Part shown: piece after piece, positions 59,496-60,608 of the stretch
Numbering within the stretch: the stretch's first letter is position 1
Layout: every line of letters begins with the position of its first letter
Origin: Girardinichthys multiradiatus
Taxonomy: Eukaryota > Chordata > Actinopteri > Cyprinodontiformes > Goodeidae
Assembly (NCBI RefSeq): GCF_021462225.1
Contig: NC_061801.1
Span: 10,722,125-10,786,124 of the forward strand
Reading direction: 5' to 3'
Length of the DNA: 64,000 nt
The notes under the pieces: model-generated
What the model saw: only the letters and a program-made list of their open reading frames with translations
What the model was told of the DNA's origin: nothing
Databases searched by the model: none
Program-made: the position numbers and the translations under genes

Positions 59496-60608
59496 CAAGG
59501 TTCTAATGTAAATTTTATACGACGTTTTTGGAAAATCAATGTCTCAGATAGTTAAAAGTATTCGTACCTGTTTTACATTGTGTGGTGTTGCAACCACAAA
59601 CTTCATTGGATTTTGTTGGGATTGTACGTGATAAGCCAACACACAGGGTGACAAAATTGTGAAAGGCAAGGAAACGTCCTGCATGGTTTCACAAATAAAA
59701 ATCTGAAAACTGTGTCTAAACTTCACAGAACCACCTTTCGCTGCATTTAAAGCTACCAAGTCATTTGGAGTAAGTCGACCAGCTCTGCACATACAGAGGC
59801 TGAATTTTTGCCCACCTCCAGCCAGATTGGATAAAGCGCACCTTAACAGCAACTTCAAAGTCTTACCACAGATTTTCTACTGGATTTAGTTCTGGACTTT
59901 GATTAACCCATTCTAACACATTGATTTGCTTGTATCTAAACCTGCTGGGTGGTAAACCTGTGCCGCAATCTCACATTTTGCAGCTTCTCACAGGTCTAAC
60001 TGGCTTCCCTGTCGCTGCTAAAGAAAAGCATCCCCACTACATGATGCTGCCACCACCATGTTTCATCATGAGGACGGTTTGCTCAGAGTTACATGCAAGA
60101 TGAGCTTTTCACCAAATATGATGTTTCGCATGTTTTGCATAACATTACTTAGAACCAGAAAAAGATTTTTAAATGTTATGTGCTTTAAAGAACTCAAACA
60201 TGAAAGTTTAATAAAAATAAATCTCTTAAAACTGAACAACAAGTATGATCTGTACTTTCTGTCACACATGGAAATAGTGGGAGCTTTAATCTGTGGCTTT
60301 TGCTTTAAACAACTGTTAACAGTATTGGGGGATTTAAAAAGATGAGGTCTCTATACCGTGTCCTAATGTTCTGTTTACAGCTAAAATCCTTAAAAAGGAA
60401 ATCTAAACTTGTGAAGGCGCCTCACCTCCTTCCAGGGGCTGGTGAACTGCGTCCTGGCGTAGCGCGTCAGCATGTTGATGATGACCACTTGGCCCCACTC
60501 CTCCACGTCCACCAGCAGGTTACACAGCTTCCTGTAGTTCTTGTGGATCAGATCAATGCGATCCGGGCACACCTCCTCAAATGCCATTACAACACTGCCG
60601 GCCACCAG
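8290..60608 (-). CDS. ap3b1: AP-3 complex subunit beta-1 (21 of its exons, 3' part of the gene)
   Basis: Large beta subunit of the AP-3 adaptor, which sorts cargo from endosomes and the trans-Golgi to lysosomes and lysosome-related organelles such as pigment granules. Twenty-one exons join without phase conflict into 893 residues plus a stop codon (2682 nt), all with GT-AG introns. Exons 1-11 (residues 1-455 of this fragment) are the adaptin helical-repeat trunk. Exons 12-15 form the Ser/Glu/Asp-rich hinge. Exons 16-21 are the C-terminal and ear region. The ear resembles AP3B1 more than the neuronal paralogue AP3B2, for example the GMNETSA motif in exon 20. About 200 N-terminal residues lie outside the window. 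Teleosts can carry two ap3b1 copies, and I cannot say which this is. Loss of human AP3B1 causes Hermansky-Pudlak syndrome type 2. Family identity is seen directly; paralogue choice is inference. Confidence 0.95.
8578..8745 (-). mobile_element. tRNA-derived SINE-like copy (antisense)
   Basis: Read on the minus strand, it has a tRNA-like head: GGTGTAGGGGCTAAGC (A-box-like), then CCCGGGTTCAAGTCCCG (B-box-like), then a tail ending in AATAAATAAATAAA. The same head occurs in the opposite orientation at 43976-44070, which supports a dispersed RNA polymerase III SINE family. Family name not recalled with certainty. Confidence 0.7.
8811..9850 (+). mobile_element. Decayed Tc1-like transposon copy A
   Basis: Starts after TA (8809-8810) with a terminal sequence leading into ACTTTTTCACATTTCGTCA and GTGATAGACCAACACAAAG, the recognisable end of an abundant fish Tc1-like family. 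The middle holds GAACACACCATCCCCACAGT and GGTGGTGGCAGCATCATG, which encode the [12 protein letters not shown] Tc1 block. Reading frames are destroyed by stops and indels. The 3' end is not identifiable. Confidence 0.7.
11400..11760. other. Candidate conserved non-coding segment
   Basis: Non-repetitive, balanced composition in AT-rich surroundings, with homeodomain-like cores (GGATTAATTG near 11512, TCCAATTATC near 11613) and E-box-like words. A forward open frame of 114 codons crosses it, but it lacks splice context and resembles nothing known. Called only on composition and motif content; conservation is untested. Confidence 0.25.
14170..14400. other. Candidate conserved non-coding segment
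   Basis: Repeat-free stretch with paired words GGAGGTCACTTTACA and GAGTGACCTCTACATTA (near-inverted TGACCTC half-sites, nuclear-receptor-like) and ATGATTAATCTAATG (homeodomain-like). No coding signal. Suggestive only. Confidence 0.25.
15240..15660. repeat. AT-rich dispersed repeat piece (hAT-like?)
   Basis: Contains GATCGGCTAATTTTCTCCAG and, near 15480, CTTGTAATTCCTTCATTTTC followed by GATTCAAAAC. The second block recurs near 12028-12110 and 63892-63930, so it belongs to a dispersed family. The GATCGG-type words recall fish hAT-derived repeats; that assignment is from memory and weak. Confidence 0.4.
15679..17217 (+). mobile_element. Tc1-like transposon copy 1 (1539 bp, 200-bp TIRs)
   Basis: Flanked by TA at 15677-15678 and 17218-17219. 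TIRs of 200 bp lie at 15679-15878 and 17018-17217, starting CAGGTCCTTCTCAAAATATT. Each TIR carries two related direct repeats, at its outer and inner ends (15688-15705 and 15861-15878), an IR/DR layout like that of Sleeping Beauty. It differs from copy 2 by about 20 substitutions and a 71-bp deletion inside the transposase gene. Confidence 0.95.
16007..16940 (+). pseudogene. Tc1-like transposase, frameshifted by a 71-bp deletion
   Basis: Starts [20 protein letters not shown] with the N-terminal paired-like helix-turn-helix. At 16321-16329 the word GGGCTACAG stands where copy 2 has two such words 71 bp apart, so the intervening 71 bp are gone and the frame shifts. The C-terminal catalytic half survives in another frame: Asp at 16377-16379, Asp at 16647-16649 (QHDLAPAH) and Glu at 16752-16754, spaced as DD34E. 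The active-site triad is intact, but no single protein can be made. Confidence 0.93.
17825..18025 (+). repeat. Purine-rich (GA/GGA) tract
   Basis: About 200 bp of mostly G and A on the plus strand, including AGGAGGAAGAGGAGGAGGAG, with few pyrimidines. Strand-asymmetric low-complexity DNA. On the transcribed ap3b1 pre-mRNA it is pyrimidine-rich. Confidence 0.7.
18250..18690 (+). mobile_element. Decayed Tc1-like fragment B
   Basis: Carries the same family landmarks as copy A in order: GTGATGGATCAACATAAAAT, TACTCTGGTACCCCTAAATT, TGCAACCAATTGTCTTTAGA, and CAAATCTGGCCTTCATGGAA near the end. No frame survives. Ends at a T/G-rich stretch. Confidence 0.65.
19736..19874 (-). CDS. ap3b1: ap3b1 window exon 20 (ear), flanked by two Tc1 copies
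   Basis: 139 nt, phase 1 to 2. It reads [20 protein letters not shown] and ends [12 protein letters not shown] plus two bases of Arg. GMNETSA and NVG.V mark AP3B1. Acceptor TTTCAG, donor GTAAAA. The length is not a multiple of three, so skipping or loss would shift the frame of the last exon. It lies between two near-identical Tc1-like elements. Confidence 0.94.
20477..22086 (+). mobile_element. Tc1-like transposon copy 2 (1610 bp, full length)
   Basis: Flanked by TA at 20475-20476 and 22087-22088. 200-bp TIRs at 20477-20676 and 21887-22086 carry the same IR/DR design as copy 1. It has an uninterrupted 334-codon transposase gene. Very high identity to copy 1 implies recent mobility of the family. 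Inserted antisense to ap3b1. Confidence 0.96.
20805..21809 (+). CDS. Tc1-like transposase, intact frame but catalytic Asp replaced by Asn
   Basis: 334 residues, the normal Tc1 length. Cut-and-paste transposase: residues 1-50 are a first helix-turn-helix ([20 protein letters not shown]), about 65-115 a second one ([20 protein letters not shown] onward), then the DDE catalytic core. First catalytic Asp is residue 148 (FSDESKF). The third acidic residue is Glu273 (NPIENLW). The second catalytic position, residue 238, is Asn ([11 protein letters not shown] at 21516-21518), whereas copy 1 has Asp (GAC). Spacing from 238 to 273 is 34 residues, i.e. DD34E. With the metal-binding Asp lost the enzyme should bind ends but not cut. 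The start Met matches the family and copy 1. Confidence 0.93.
   Translation: MGKTADLTAVQKATIDTLKQEGKTQKEISERIGCSQSAVSRHLSRKSVGRKKCGRKRCTTRRGDWTLRKIVEKGRFQTLGDLRKQWTESGVETSRATVHRRVQEMGYRCRIPQVKPLLNQKQRQKRLTWATEKQHWTVAQWSKVLFSDESKFCMSFGNQGARVWRKTGEKEMPKCQKSSVKYLQSVMVWGAVSAAGVGPLCFIKGRVNAASYQEILEHFMLPSAEKLYGDEDFIFQHNLAPAHSTKTTGKWFTDHGITVLNWPANSPDLNPIENLWDIVKRTLRDSRPNTLDELKAAIEASWASIRPQQCHRLIASMPRRIEAVISAKGFPTKY
23121..24689. mobile_element. Non-autonomous DNA transposon with GGGGCCTCATGT ends (Harbinger-like?)
   Basis: The left end GGGGCCTCATGTGTGAAAG and the complement of the right end, GGGGCCTCATGTACGAAGCG, are inverted repeats: 12 bases exact, then imperfect. Sub-terminal DNA on both sides is rich in words like TTTGCGG, TGCGCACAAAA and TTGTGCGTAAAA. 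The interior has no intact transposase. Such ends recall fish PIF/Harbinger-type elements; that family name is from memory. Target-site duplication is not evident. Confidence 0.6.
26235..27640 (+). pseudogene. gag with CCHC zinc knuckle, broken
   Basis: Begins [15 protein letters not shown] at 26235, then hits a stop at 26280-26282. The remainder runs one frame away ([20 protein letters not shown] onward), so an indel lies near 26275. An in-frame TAG at 26851-26853 interrupts it. A further frameshift near 27250 precedes [18 protein letters not shown]. The nucleocapsid knuckle [14 protein letters not shown] (CX2CX4HX4C) lies near 27455-27496. A charged helical stretch near 26620-26760 ([20 protein letters not shown]) could be a coiled coil. 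Confidence 0.8.
27641..27921 (+). pseudogene. Retroviral-type aspartic protease remnant
   Basis: The active-site triplet Asp-Thr-Gly is at 27682-27690 ([10 protein letters not shown]), and the second structural motif is GIDLILG near 27878-27898. The frame then shifts, ending in a stop at 27919-27921, and continues one frame over as [17 protein letters not shown]. It lies between the zinc knuckle and integrase, as expected for this group. Confidence 0.78.
28120..28970 (+). pseudogene. Integrase (zinc finger and DDE core), C-terminus deleted
   Basis: A zinc-binding region near 28370-28500 reads [20 protein letters not shown], then CRTCHVCQ; the second His expected in SG.LG is Asp here. The catalytic core has Asp in IVDCAGPL, Asp in QTDQG and Glu in GALERFH, with 35 residues between the last two (DX35E). 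A TAG at 28935-28937 interrupts the frame, and the sequence then passes directly into RT near 28970. The C-terminal third of integrase is absent. Confidence 0.82.
28971..29907 (+). pseudogene. Reverse transcriptase (3' part) and RNase H
   Basis: Opens mid-domain at [15 protein letters not shown], so the fingers and first palm motifs are missing. The catalytic YLDD is at 29062-29073. It continues in one frame through [14 protein letters not shown], then the RNase H start [13 protein letters not shown], the [11 protein letters not shown] helix and [10 protein letters not shown], ending near LADALCHV. Two stops interrupt this frame (29131-29133 and 29575-29577). RNase H is otherwise complete. 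Out of frame with the integrase before it. Confidence 0.85.
29917..30265 (+). repeat. Candidate 3' LTR of the Gmr1-like element
   Basis: Follows the purine-rich tract. It holds a TATA-like ATAAAAG at 30122-30128, about 200 bp in. No second copy was found upstream of 26164, so the LTR call rests on position and the promoter-like word only, and its right boundary is a guess. Confidence 0.35.
30810..30907 (-). CDS. ap3b1: ap3b1 window exon 19 (C-terminal domain)
   Basis: 98 nt, phase 2 to 1. It completes Cys and reads [20 protein letters not shown], ending SDFCNEQ. The IQP.VGELL block is conserved in AP-3 beta. Acceptor CCTCAG, donor GTGAGT. Confidence 0.94.
30908..32157 (-). other. ap3b1 intron 18 (1.25 kb)
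   Basis: AT-rich intron between exons 18 and 19. Nothing recognised apart from A/T runs and a short A-run near 32023-32035. Confidence 0.6.
32158..32242 (-). CDS. ap3b1: ap3b1 window exon 18 (C-terminal domain)
   Basis: 85 nt, phase 1 to 2. It completes Glu and reads [20 protein letters not shown], then QAANFQL. The SMGIDF.DSTQ block is the family signature. Acceptor TCTCAG, donor GTAAGA. Confidence 0.95.
33680..33965 (-). mobile_element. Tc1-like transposase C-terminal remnant
   Basis: The minus strand reads [14 protein letters not shown], then [20 protein letters not shown] and KATWAS, which aligns with the end of Tc1 transposases ([15 protein letters not shown] onward in the intact copy at 20.8-21.8 kb). 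Stops and substitutions show long decay. No TIRs found. Confidence 0.65.
34390..34960. repeat. Dispersed repeat piece (TTTAGTC-rich)
   Basis: Dense in words such as TTTTAGTCAGTCTTTTGACT, GTCAACTAAATTGACT and TATTCGTTGACGAAAATGAC. Related words, plus the shared string ATCCAACTGG followed by ATCTCC, recur at 57950-58400. Probably one dispersed family, class unknown. Confidence 0.45.
35507..35735 (-). CDS. ap3b1: ap3b1 window exon 17 (C-terminal domain)
   Basis: 229 nt, phase 0 to 1, 76 residues. It contains [20 protein letters not shown] and later [14 protein letters not shown], matching the beta-sandwich start of the AP-3 beta C-terminal domain. Acceptor TTCCAG, donor GTGAGT. Confidence 0.95.
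35845..36743 (+). mobile_element. Decayed Tc1-like transposon copy C, internally deleted
   Basis: The left part has AACTTTTTCACATTTTGTCA and GGCGATAGACCAACAAAAGG; the right end reads GTATGAACACTTTTGCAAGG then CTG, followed by TA at 36744-36745. Inside are GGAGGACAATGAGCATAAAC and CTCTCCATCCAATCTAGTTG, coding landmarks of the same fish Tc1 family as copies A and B. About half of the expected transposase region is absent, and no frame is open. Confidence 0.75.
37960..38650 (+). mobile_element. Decayed Tc1-like fragment D (second lineage)
   Basis: Reads ACACCAGTGTCCCTGCCCAC, GGAGAAAAGTTTTATGGTCA then GACAGGACAAAGATTGAG, and GGTGGTGGTAGCACCATGCT, which are transposase landmarks of a Tc1 lineage different from copies A-C. 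Multiple stops. A piece of the same lineage is at 52860-53060. Confidence 0.65.
39437..39625 (+). mobile_element. Tc1-like internally deleted derivative (third lineage)
   Basis: Starts with a terminal sequence TACTGCCAAAAGTACTGGAT and TGTTCCAATCACTTCCATGG, then jumps to GGTTTGGTGTGGAGAAACCC and GGCCTGCACAGAGTCCTGAC, ending near ATATTTGGGATGAATC. The second half encodes the W.AQSPDLN...E..WDE end of a Tc1 transposase. The left end and C-terminal coding part are thus joined directly, with roughly 1 kb missing between. No right TIR found. Confidence 0.7.
40019..40340 (+). repeat. Intronic duplicated sequence, copy 1
   Basis: About 320 bp matching 52279-52584 in the same orientation, with shared words such as TTTGACATGGTGGACAGTTA, CAGAGCAA.CCCATAACA and AAGTTGATTGAGAGGCTCTA. 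Similarity looks like 75-80% by eye. No TIRs, poly(A) tail or coding potential. It may be an old dispersed repeat or a duplicated regulatory segment. Confidence 0.75.
42300..42910. other. Candidate conserved non-coding (enhancer-like) segment
   Basis: Repeat-free, GC-balanced island in AT-rich intron. It contains TTCATAATTAGACGTG (42364 on), GCTAATTATGAATG (42580 on), GGCCCCCTCTGGGCG and CCTTTGATAACCATG (TCF/LEF-like). Two TAATTA-type homeodomain cores about 200 bp apart. No open frame with splice support. Function is inferred from composition and motifs only. Confidence 0.35.
43690..43960 (+). mobile_element. Decayed Tc1-like fragment E (fourth lineage)
   Basis: Shows TTTGGTCAGATGAGACTATG, GGTGAAACAAAGGATAAATG, TGTGGAGGATCTGTAATCCT, GGAACCTTGTTAGAGTGTGT and GTCATCACTGGGTCTTTCAG in order, the nucleotide landmarks of a Tc1 transposase core. 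Frames broken, ends not found. Confidence 0.6.
43976..44075 (+). mobile_element. tRNA-derived SINE-like copy (sense)
   Basis: GTGGTGTAGCGGCAGAGCAC (A-box-like) followed by TGTCCCGGGTTTGAATCC (B-box-like), then CTGTGCTGGATGTCTT. Matches the reverse strand of 8620-8745 closely across the tRNA-like head. Too diverged from a cloverleaf to be a functional tRNA gene. Confidence 0.65.
45003..45103 (-). CDS. ap3b1: ap3b1 window exon 16
   Basis: 101 nt, phase 1 to 0. It completes Phe (DDF), then a Ser/Pro-rich stretch [20 protein letters not shown], then [13 protein letters not shown]. The DLEGL motif matches AP3B1 just before the C-terminal domain. Donor GTTAGT. Confidence 0.9.
45104..45807 (-). other. 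ap3b1 intron 15 (0.7 kb) with a repeat piece
   Basis: 45540-45690 shares CACTCCACAC, GCAACCA.CACA and GTG.GTGCAATTTGGA.GTGTGC with 52590-52705. Both are probably remnants of the same repeat. Nothing else recognised. Confidence 0.5.
45808..45856 (-). CDS. ap3b1: ap3b1 window exon 15 (hinge end, SLLDLDD motif)
   Basis: 49 nt, phase 0 to 1, encoding [16 protein letters not shown]. The SLLDLDD segment, a clathrin-box-like sequence, occurs at the same place in human AP3B1. Acceptor TTCTAG, donor GTAAGT. Small, but phase-perfect. Confidence 0.92.
45857..48635 (-). other. ap3b1 intron 14 (2.8 kb)
   Basis: Carries a Tc1-like fragment at 47160-47571; otherwise AT-rich and without coding signal. Confidence 0.6.
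47160..47571 (+). mobile_element. Decayed Tc1-like fragment F
   Basis: Contains CAACTGCAAACCTACCAACA, CTGCAGAGATCCACCGCTCA, CTCAAATCTGGCCTTAATGG, AACTGACACTGCACATCACC and GGTGGTGGCAGCATCATGCT, the ordered landmarks of the same family as copies A-C. It stops abruptly after GCTGTGGG near 47571. No open frame. Confidence 0.7.
48636..48786 (-). CDS. ap3b1: ap3b1 window exon 14 (hinge, acidic Ser-rich)
   Basis: 151 nt, phase 2 to 0. It completes Ser, then [20 protein letters not shown] leads into an acidic Ser/Asp/Glu run and ends [10 protein letters not shown]. Of two possible acceptor AGs, the one at 48787-48788 keeps the frame; the inner one would give an immediate stop codon. Donor GTGATG. 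Confidence 0.88.
48787..50849 (-). other. ap3b1 intron 13 (2.1 kb)
   Basis: Includes the candidate regulatory stretch at 49130-49500. The remainder (49500-50849) is unremarkable intron with no repeat recognised. Confidence 0.55.
49130..49500. other. Candidate conserved non-coding segment with a repeated 24-bp word
   Basis: Repeat-free stretch with AGCCGTTAAATTAATGAGGG, GGGACTGATTAGGCCCTG and GGGCCATAATGAGGGCATTA. The word GCTGGGGTGAGCTGCTCTAA (or one base different) followed by TTA occurs twice, near 49371 and 49438, on either side of a TG run. Homeodomain-like TAATTA is within both. Non-coding; conservation untested. Confidence 0.35.
50850..51027 (-). CDS. ap3b1: ap3b1 window exon 13 (hinge, acidic Ser-rich)
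   Basis: 178 nt, phase 1 to 2. It reads [20 protein letters not shown], then a basic stretch ([16 protein letters not shown]). Acceptor CTGCAG, donor GTGTGG. The phases link exons 12 and 14 exactly, which supports it despite its low complexity. Confidence 0.88.
51028..51797 (-). other. ap3b1 intron 12 (0.77 kb)
   Basis: Nothing recognised. Short open frames in it have no splice support. Confidence 0.5.
51798..51930 (-). CDS. ap3b1: ap3b1 window exon 12 (hinge, acidic Ser-rich)
   Basis: 133 nt, phase 0 to 1, 44 residues. It starts [20 protein letters not shown] and ends in an acidic serine run ([10 protein letters not shown]). In AP3B1 the hinge begins with the same EW.P.GKAK and KFY.. elements and is a site of regulatory phosphorylation. 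Composition is low-complexity, so alignment rests on the opening motif and the splice phases. Confidence 0.92.
52279..52584 (+). repeat. Intronic duplicated sequence, copy 2
   Basis: About 306 bp paired with 40019-40340, same orientation. It begins CAGGTGACAGAGACAGGACA and ends near TTAAAGGAAG. A small number of indels separate the copies. The flanks differ, so the duplicated unit has sharp edges. Confidence 0.75.
52860..53060 (+). mobile_element. Tc1-like fragment (same lineage as D)
   Basis: Contains TTAGGATCATTGTCGCGTTG, then ACTGGAAGCTGATGGAACAC and CAGTGTCACTGTCCACTGTC, matching the landmark found at 38153-38205. Short and broken. Confidence 0.5.
53728..53858 (-). CDS. ap3b1: ap3b1 window exon 11 (end of trunk)
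   Basis: 131 nt, phase 1 to 0. It completes Asp and reads [20 protein letters not shown], ending VRNVEVIEP. Acceptor CTTCAG, donor GTAAAG. Last block before the hinge. Confidence 0.95.
53859..54575 (-). other. ap3b1 intron 10 (0.7 kb)
   Basis: No recognised element; a T-run near 54241-54251 and an ACAC run near 54353. Confidence 0.5.
54576..54762 (-). CDS. ap3b1: ap3b1 window exon 10 (adaptin trunk)
   Basis: 187 nt, phase 0 to 1, 62 residues from [20 protein letters not shown] to PVLESAFK. Donor GTACTT, acceptor TCCCAG. Contains the strongly conserved [15 protein letters not shown] motif at the end of the trunk. Confidence 0.96.
54763..55529 (-). other. ap3b1 intron 9 (0.77 kb)
   Basis: AT-rich. 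55125-55200 (AGTAGAGATGCAACAACAAC, A-run, then a GTGATCAGCCCTGAGCTGAT stretch) may be a hAT-type remnant, weakly supported. Confidence 0.4.
55530..55706 (-). CDS. ap3b1: ap3b1 window exon 9 (adaptin trunk)
   Basis: 177 nt, phase 0 to 0, 59 residues from [20 protein letters not shown] to LYLTNSKQ. Acceptor TTTGCAG. The donor GTGCAG is weak-looking, but the next exon continues the protein exactly (TKLLTQ). The [12 protein letters not shown] block is characteristic of AP-3 beta. Confidence 0.96.
55803..55912 (-). CDS. ap3b1: ap3b1 window exon 8 (adaptin trunk)
   Basis: 110 nt, phase 1 to 0. It completes Glu and reads [20 protein letters not shown], ending KLFDNIT. Acceptor CAACAG, donor GTATGC. 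Confidence 0.95.
55987..56119 (-). CDS. ap3b1: ap3b1 window exon 7 (adaptin trunk)
   Basis: 133 nt, phase 0 to 1, 44 residues from [20 protein letters not shown] to LVLLLSNRD. Acceptor CTACAG, donor GTAAGA. Conserved helical repeats of the trunk. Confidence 0.95.
56211..56273 (-). CDS. ap3b1: ap3b1 window exon 6 (adaptin trunk)
   Basis: 63 nt, phase 0 to 0, 21 residues beginning [20 protein letters not shown]. Acceptor TTCACAG, donor GTTTGT. The [13 protein letters not shown] block is diagnostic of beta adaptins. Confidence 0.95.
56274..56736 (-). other. ap3b1 intron 5 (0.46 kb)
   Basis: AT-rich, nothing recognised. Confidence 0.5.
56737..56808 (-). CDS. ap3b1: ap3b1 window exon 5 (adaptin trunk)
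   Basis: 72 nt, phase 0 to 0, 24 residues from [16 protein letters not shown] to THIKTLK. Acceptor GACAG, donor GTAACC. The residues follow exon 4 directly in all AP-3 beta proteins. Confidence 0.95.
56886..56940 (-). CDS. ap3b1: ap3b1 window exon 4 (adaptin trunk)
   Basis: 55 nt, phase 2 to 0. The first base completes Arg, then [18 protein letters not shown] follows. Donor GTGAGT. This is the hallmark adaptin beta block VLQNIATMS. Too short to stand alone as an open reading frame, but both junctions fit exactly. Confidence 0.95.
57073..57170 (-). CDS. ap3b1: ap3b1 window exon 3 (adaptin trunk)
   Basis: 98 nt, phase 0 to 2, encoding [20 protein letters not shown] and onward to RLLRSHR, whose last codon is completed by the next exon. 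Donor GTAATT. The match to the AP-3 beta trunk continues without a gap from exon 2. Confidence 0.96.
57171..59239 (-). other. ap3b1 intron 2 (2.1 kb)
   Basis: 57950-58400 carries TTTAGTC-type words and TAGATCCAACTGGGTTTAAT shared with the repeat at 34.39-34.96 kb. The rest is AT-rich and featureless. Confidence 0.5.
59240..59395 (-). CDS. ap3b1: ap3b1 window exon 2 (acidic insert and trunk)
   Basis: 156 nt, phase 0 to 0, 52 residues. It begins with an acidic loop ([16 protein letters not shown]) typical of AP-3 beta and continues into [20 protein letters not shown]. The donor is GTGAGT. The acceptor AG at 59396-59397 lies only 17 nt from a long AT microsatellite, so the polypyrimidine tract is very short. 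Confidence 0.96.
59415..59490. repeat. (AT)38 microsatellite
   Basis: 76 bp of uninterrupted AT dinucleotide, ending in ACATACAAGG. It starts 17 nt upstream (gene sense) of the acceptor AG of ap3b1 window exon 2. Open frames across it encode only Tyr-Ile repeats and are artefacts. Confidence 0.97.
59570..60075 (-). mobile_element. Decayed Tc1-like fragment G (antisense)
   Basis: On the plus strand: GTGTGGTGTTGCAACCACAA, CAGAACCACCTTTCGCTGCA, CAGATTTTCTACTGGATTTA, then AAAGAAAAGCATCCCCACTA and CATGATGCTGCCACCACCAT. The last word is the complement of the GGTGGTGGCAGCATCATG Tc1 landmark, so the copy is reversed. Part of the middle is missing. Lies within intron 1. Confidence 0.72.
60426..60608 (-). 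CDS. ap3b1: ap3b1 window exon 1 (adaptin trunk)
   Basis: 183 nt, phase 0 to 0, 61 residues starting [20 protein letters not shown] and ending SPWKE. The acceptor is CTACAG at the right edge and the donor GTGAGG at the left. This is one of the most conserved stretches of AP-3 beta. It is the first exon seen in the window; the preceding exon is not found between 60609 and 64000. Confidence 0.96.

Noticed and set aside
59231..59539. Open frames encoding long Tyr-Ile runs
   Set aside because: They are the (AT)n microsatellite read as protein, fused by chance to real exon 2 codons.
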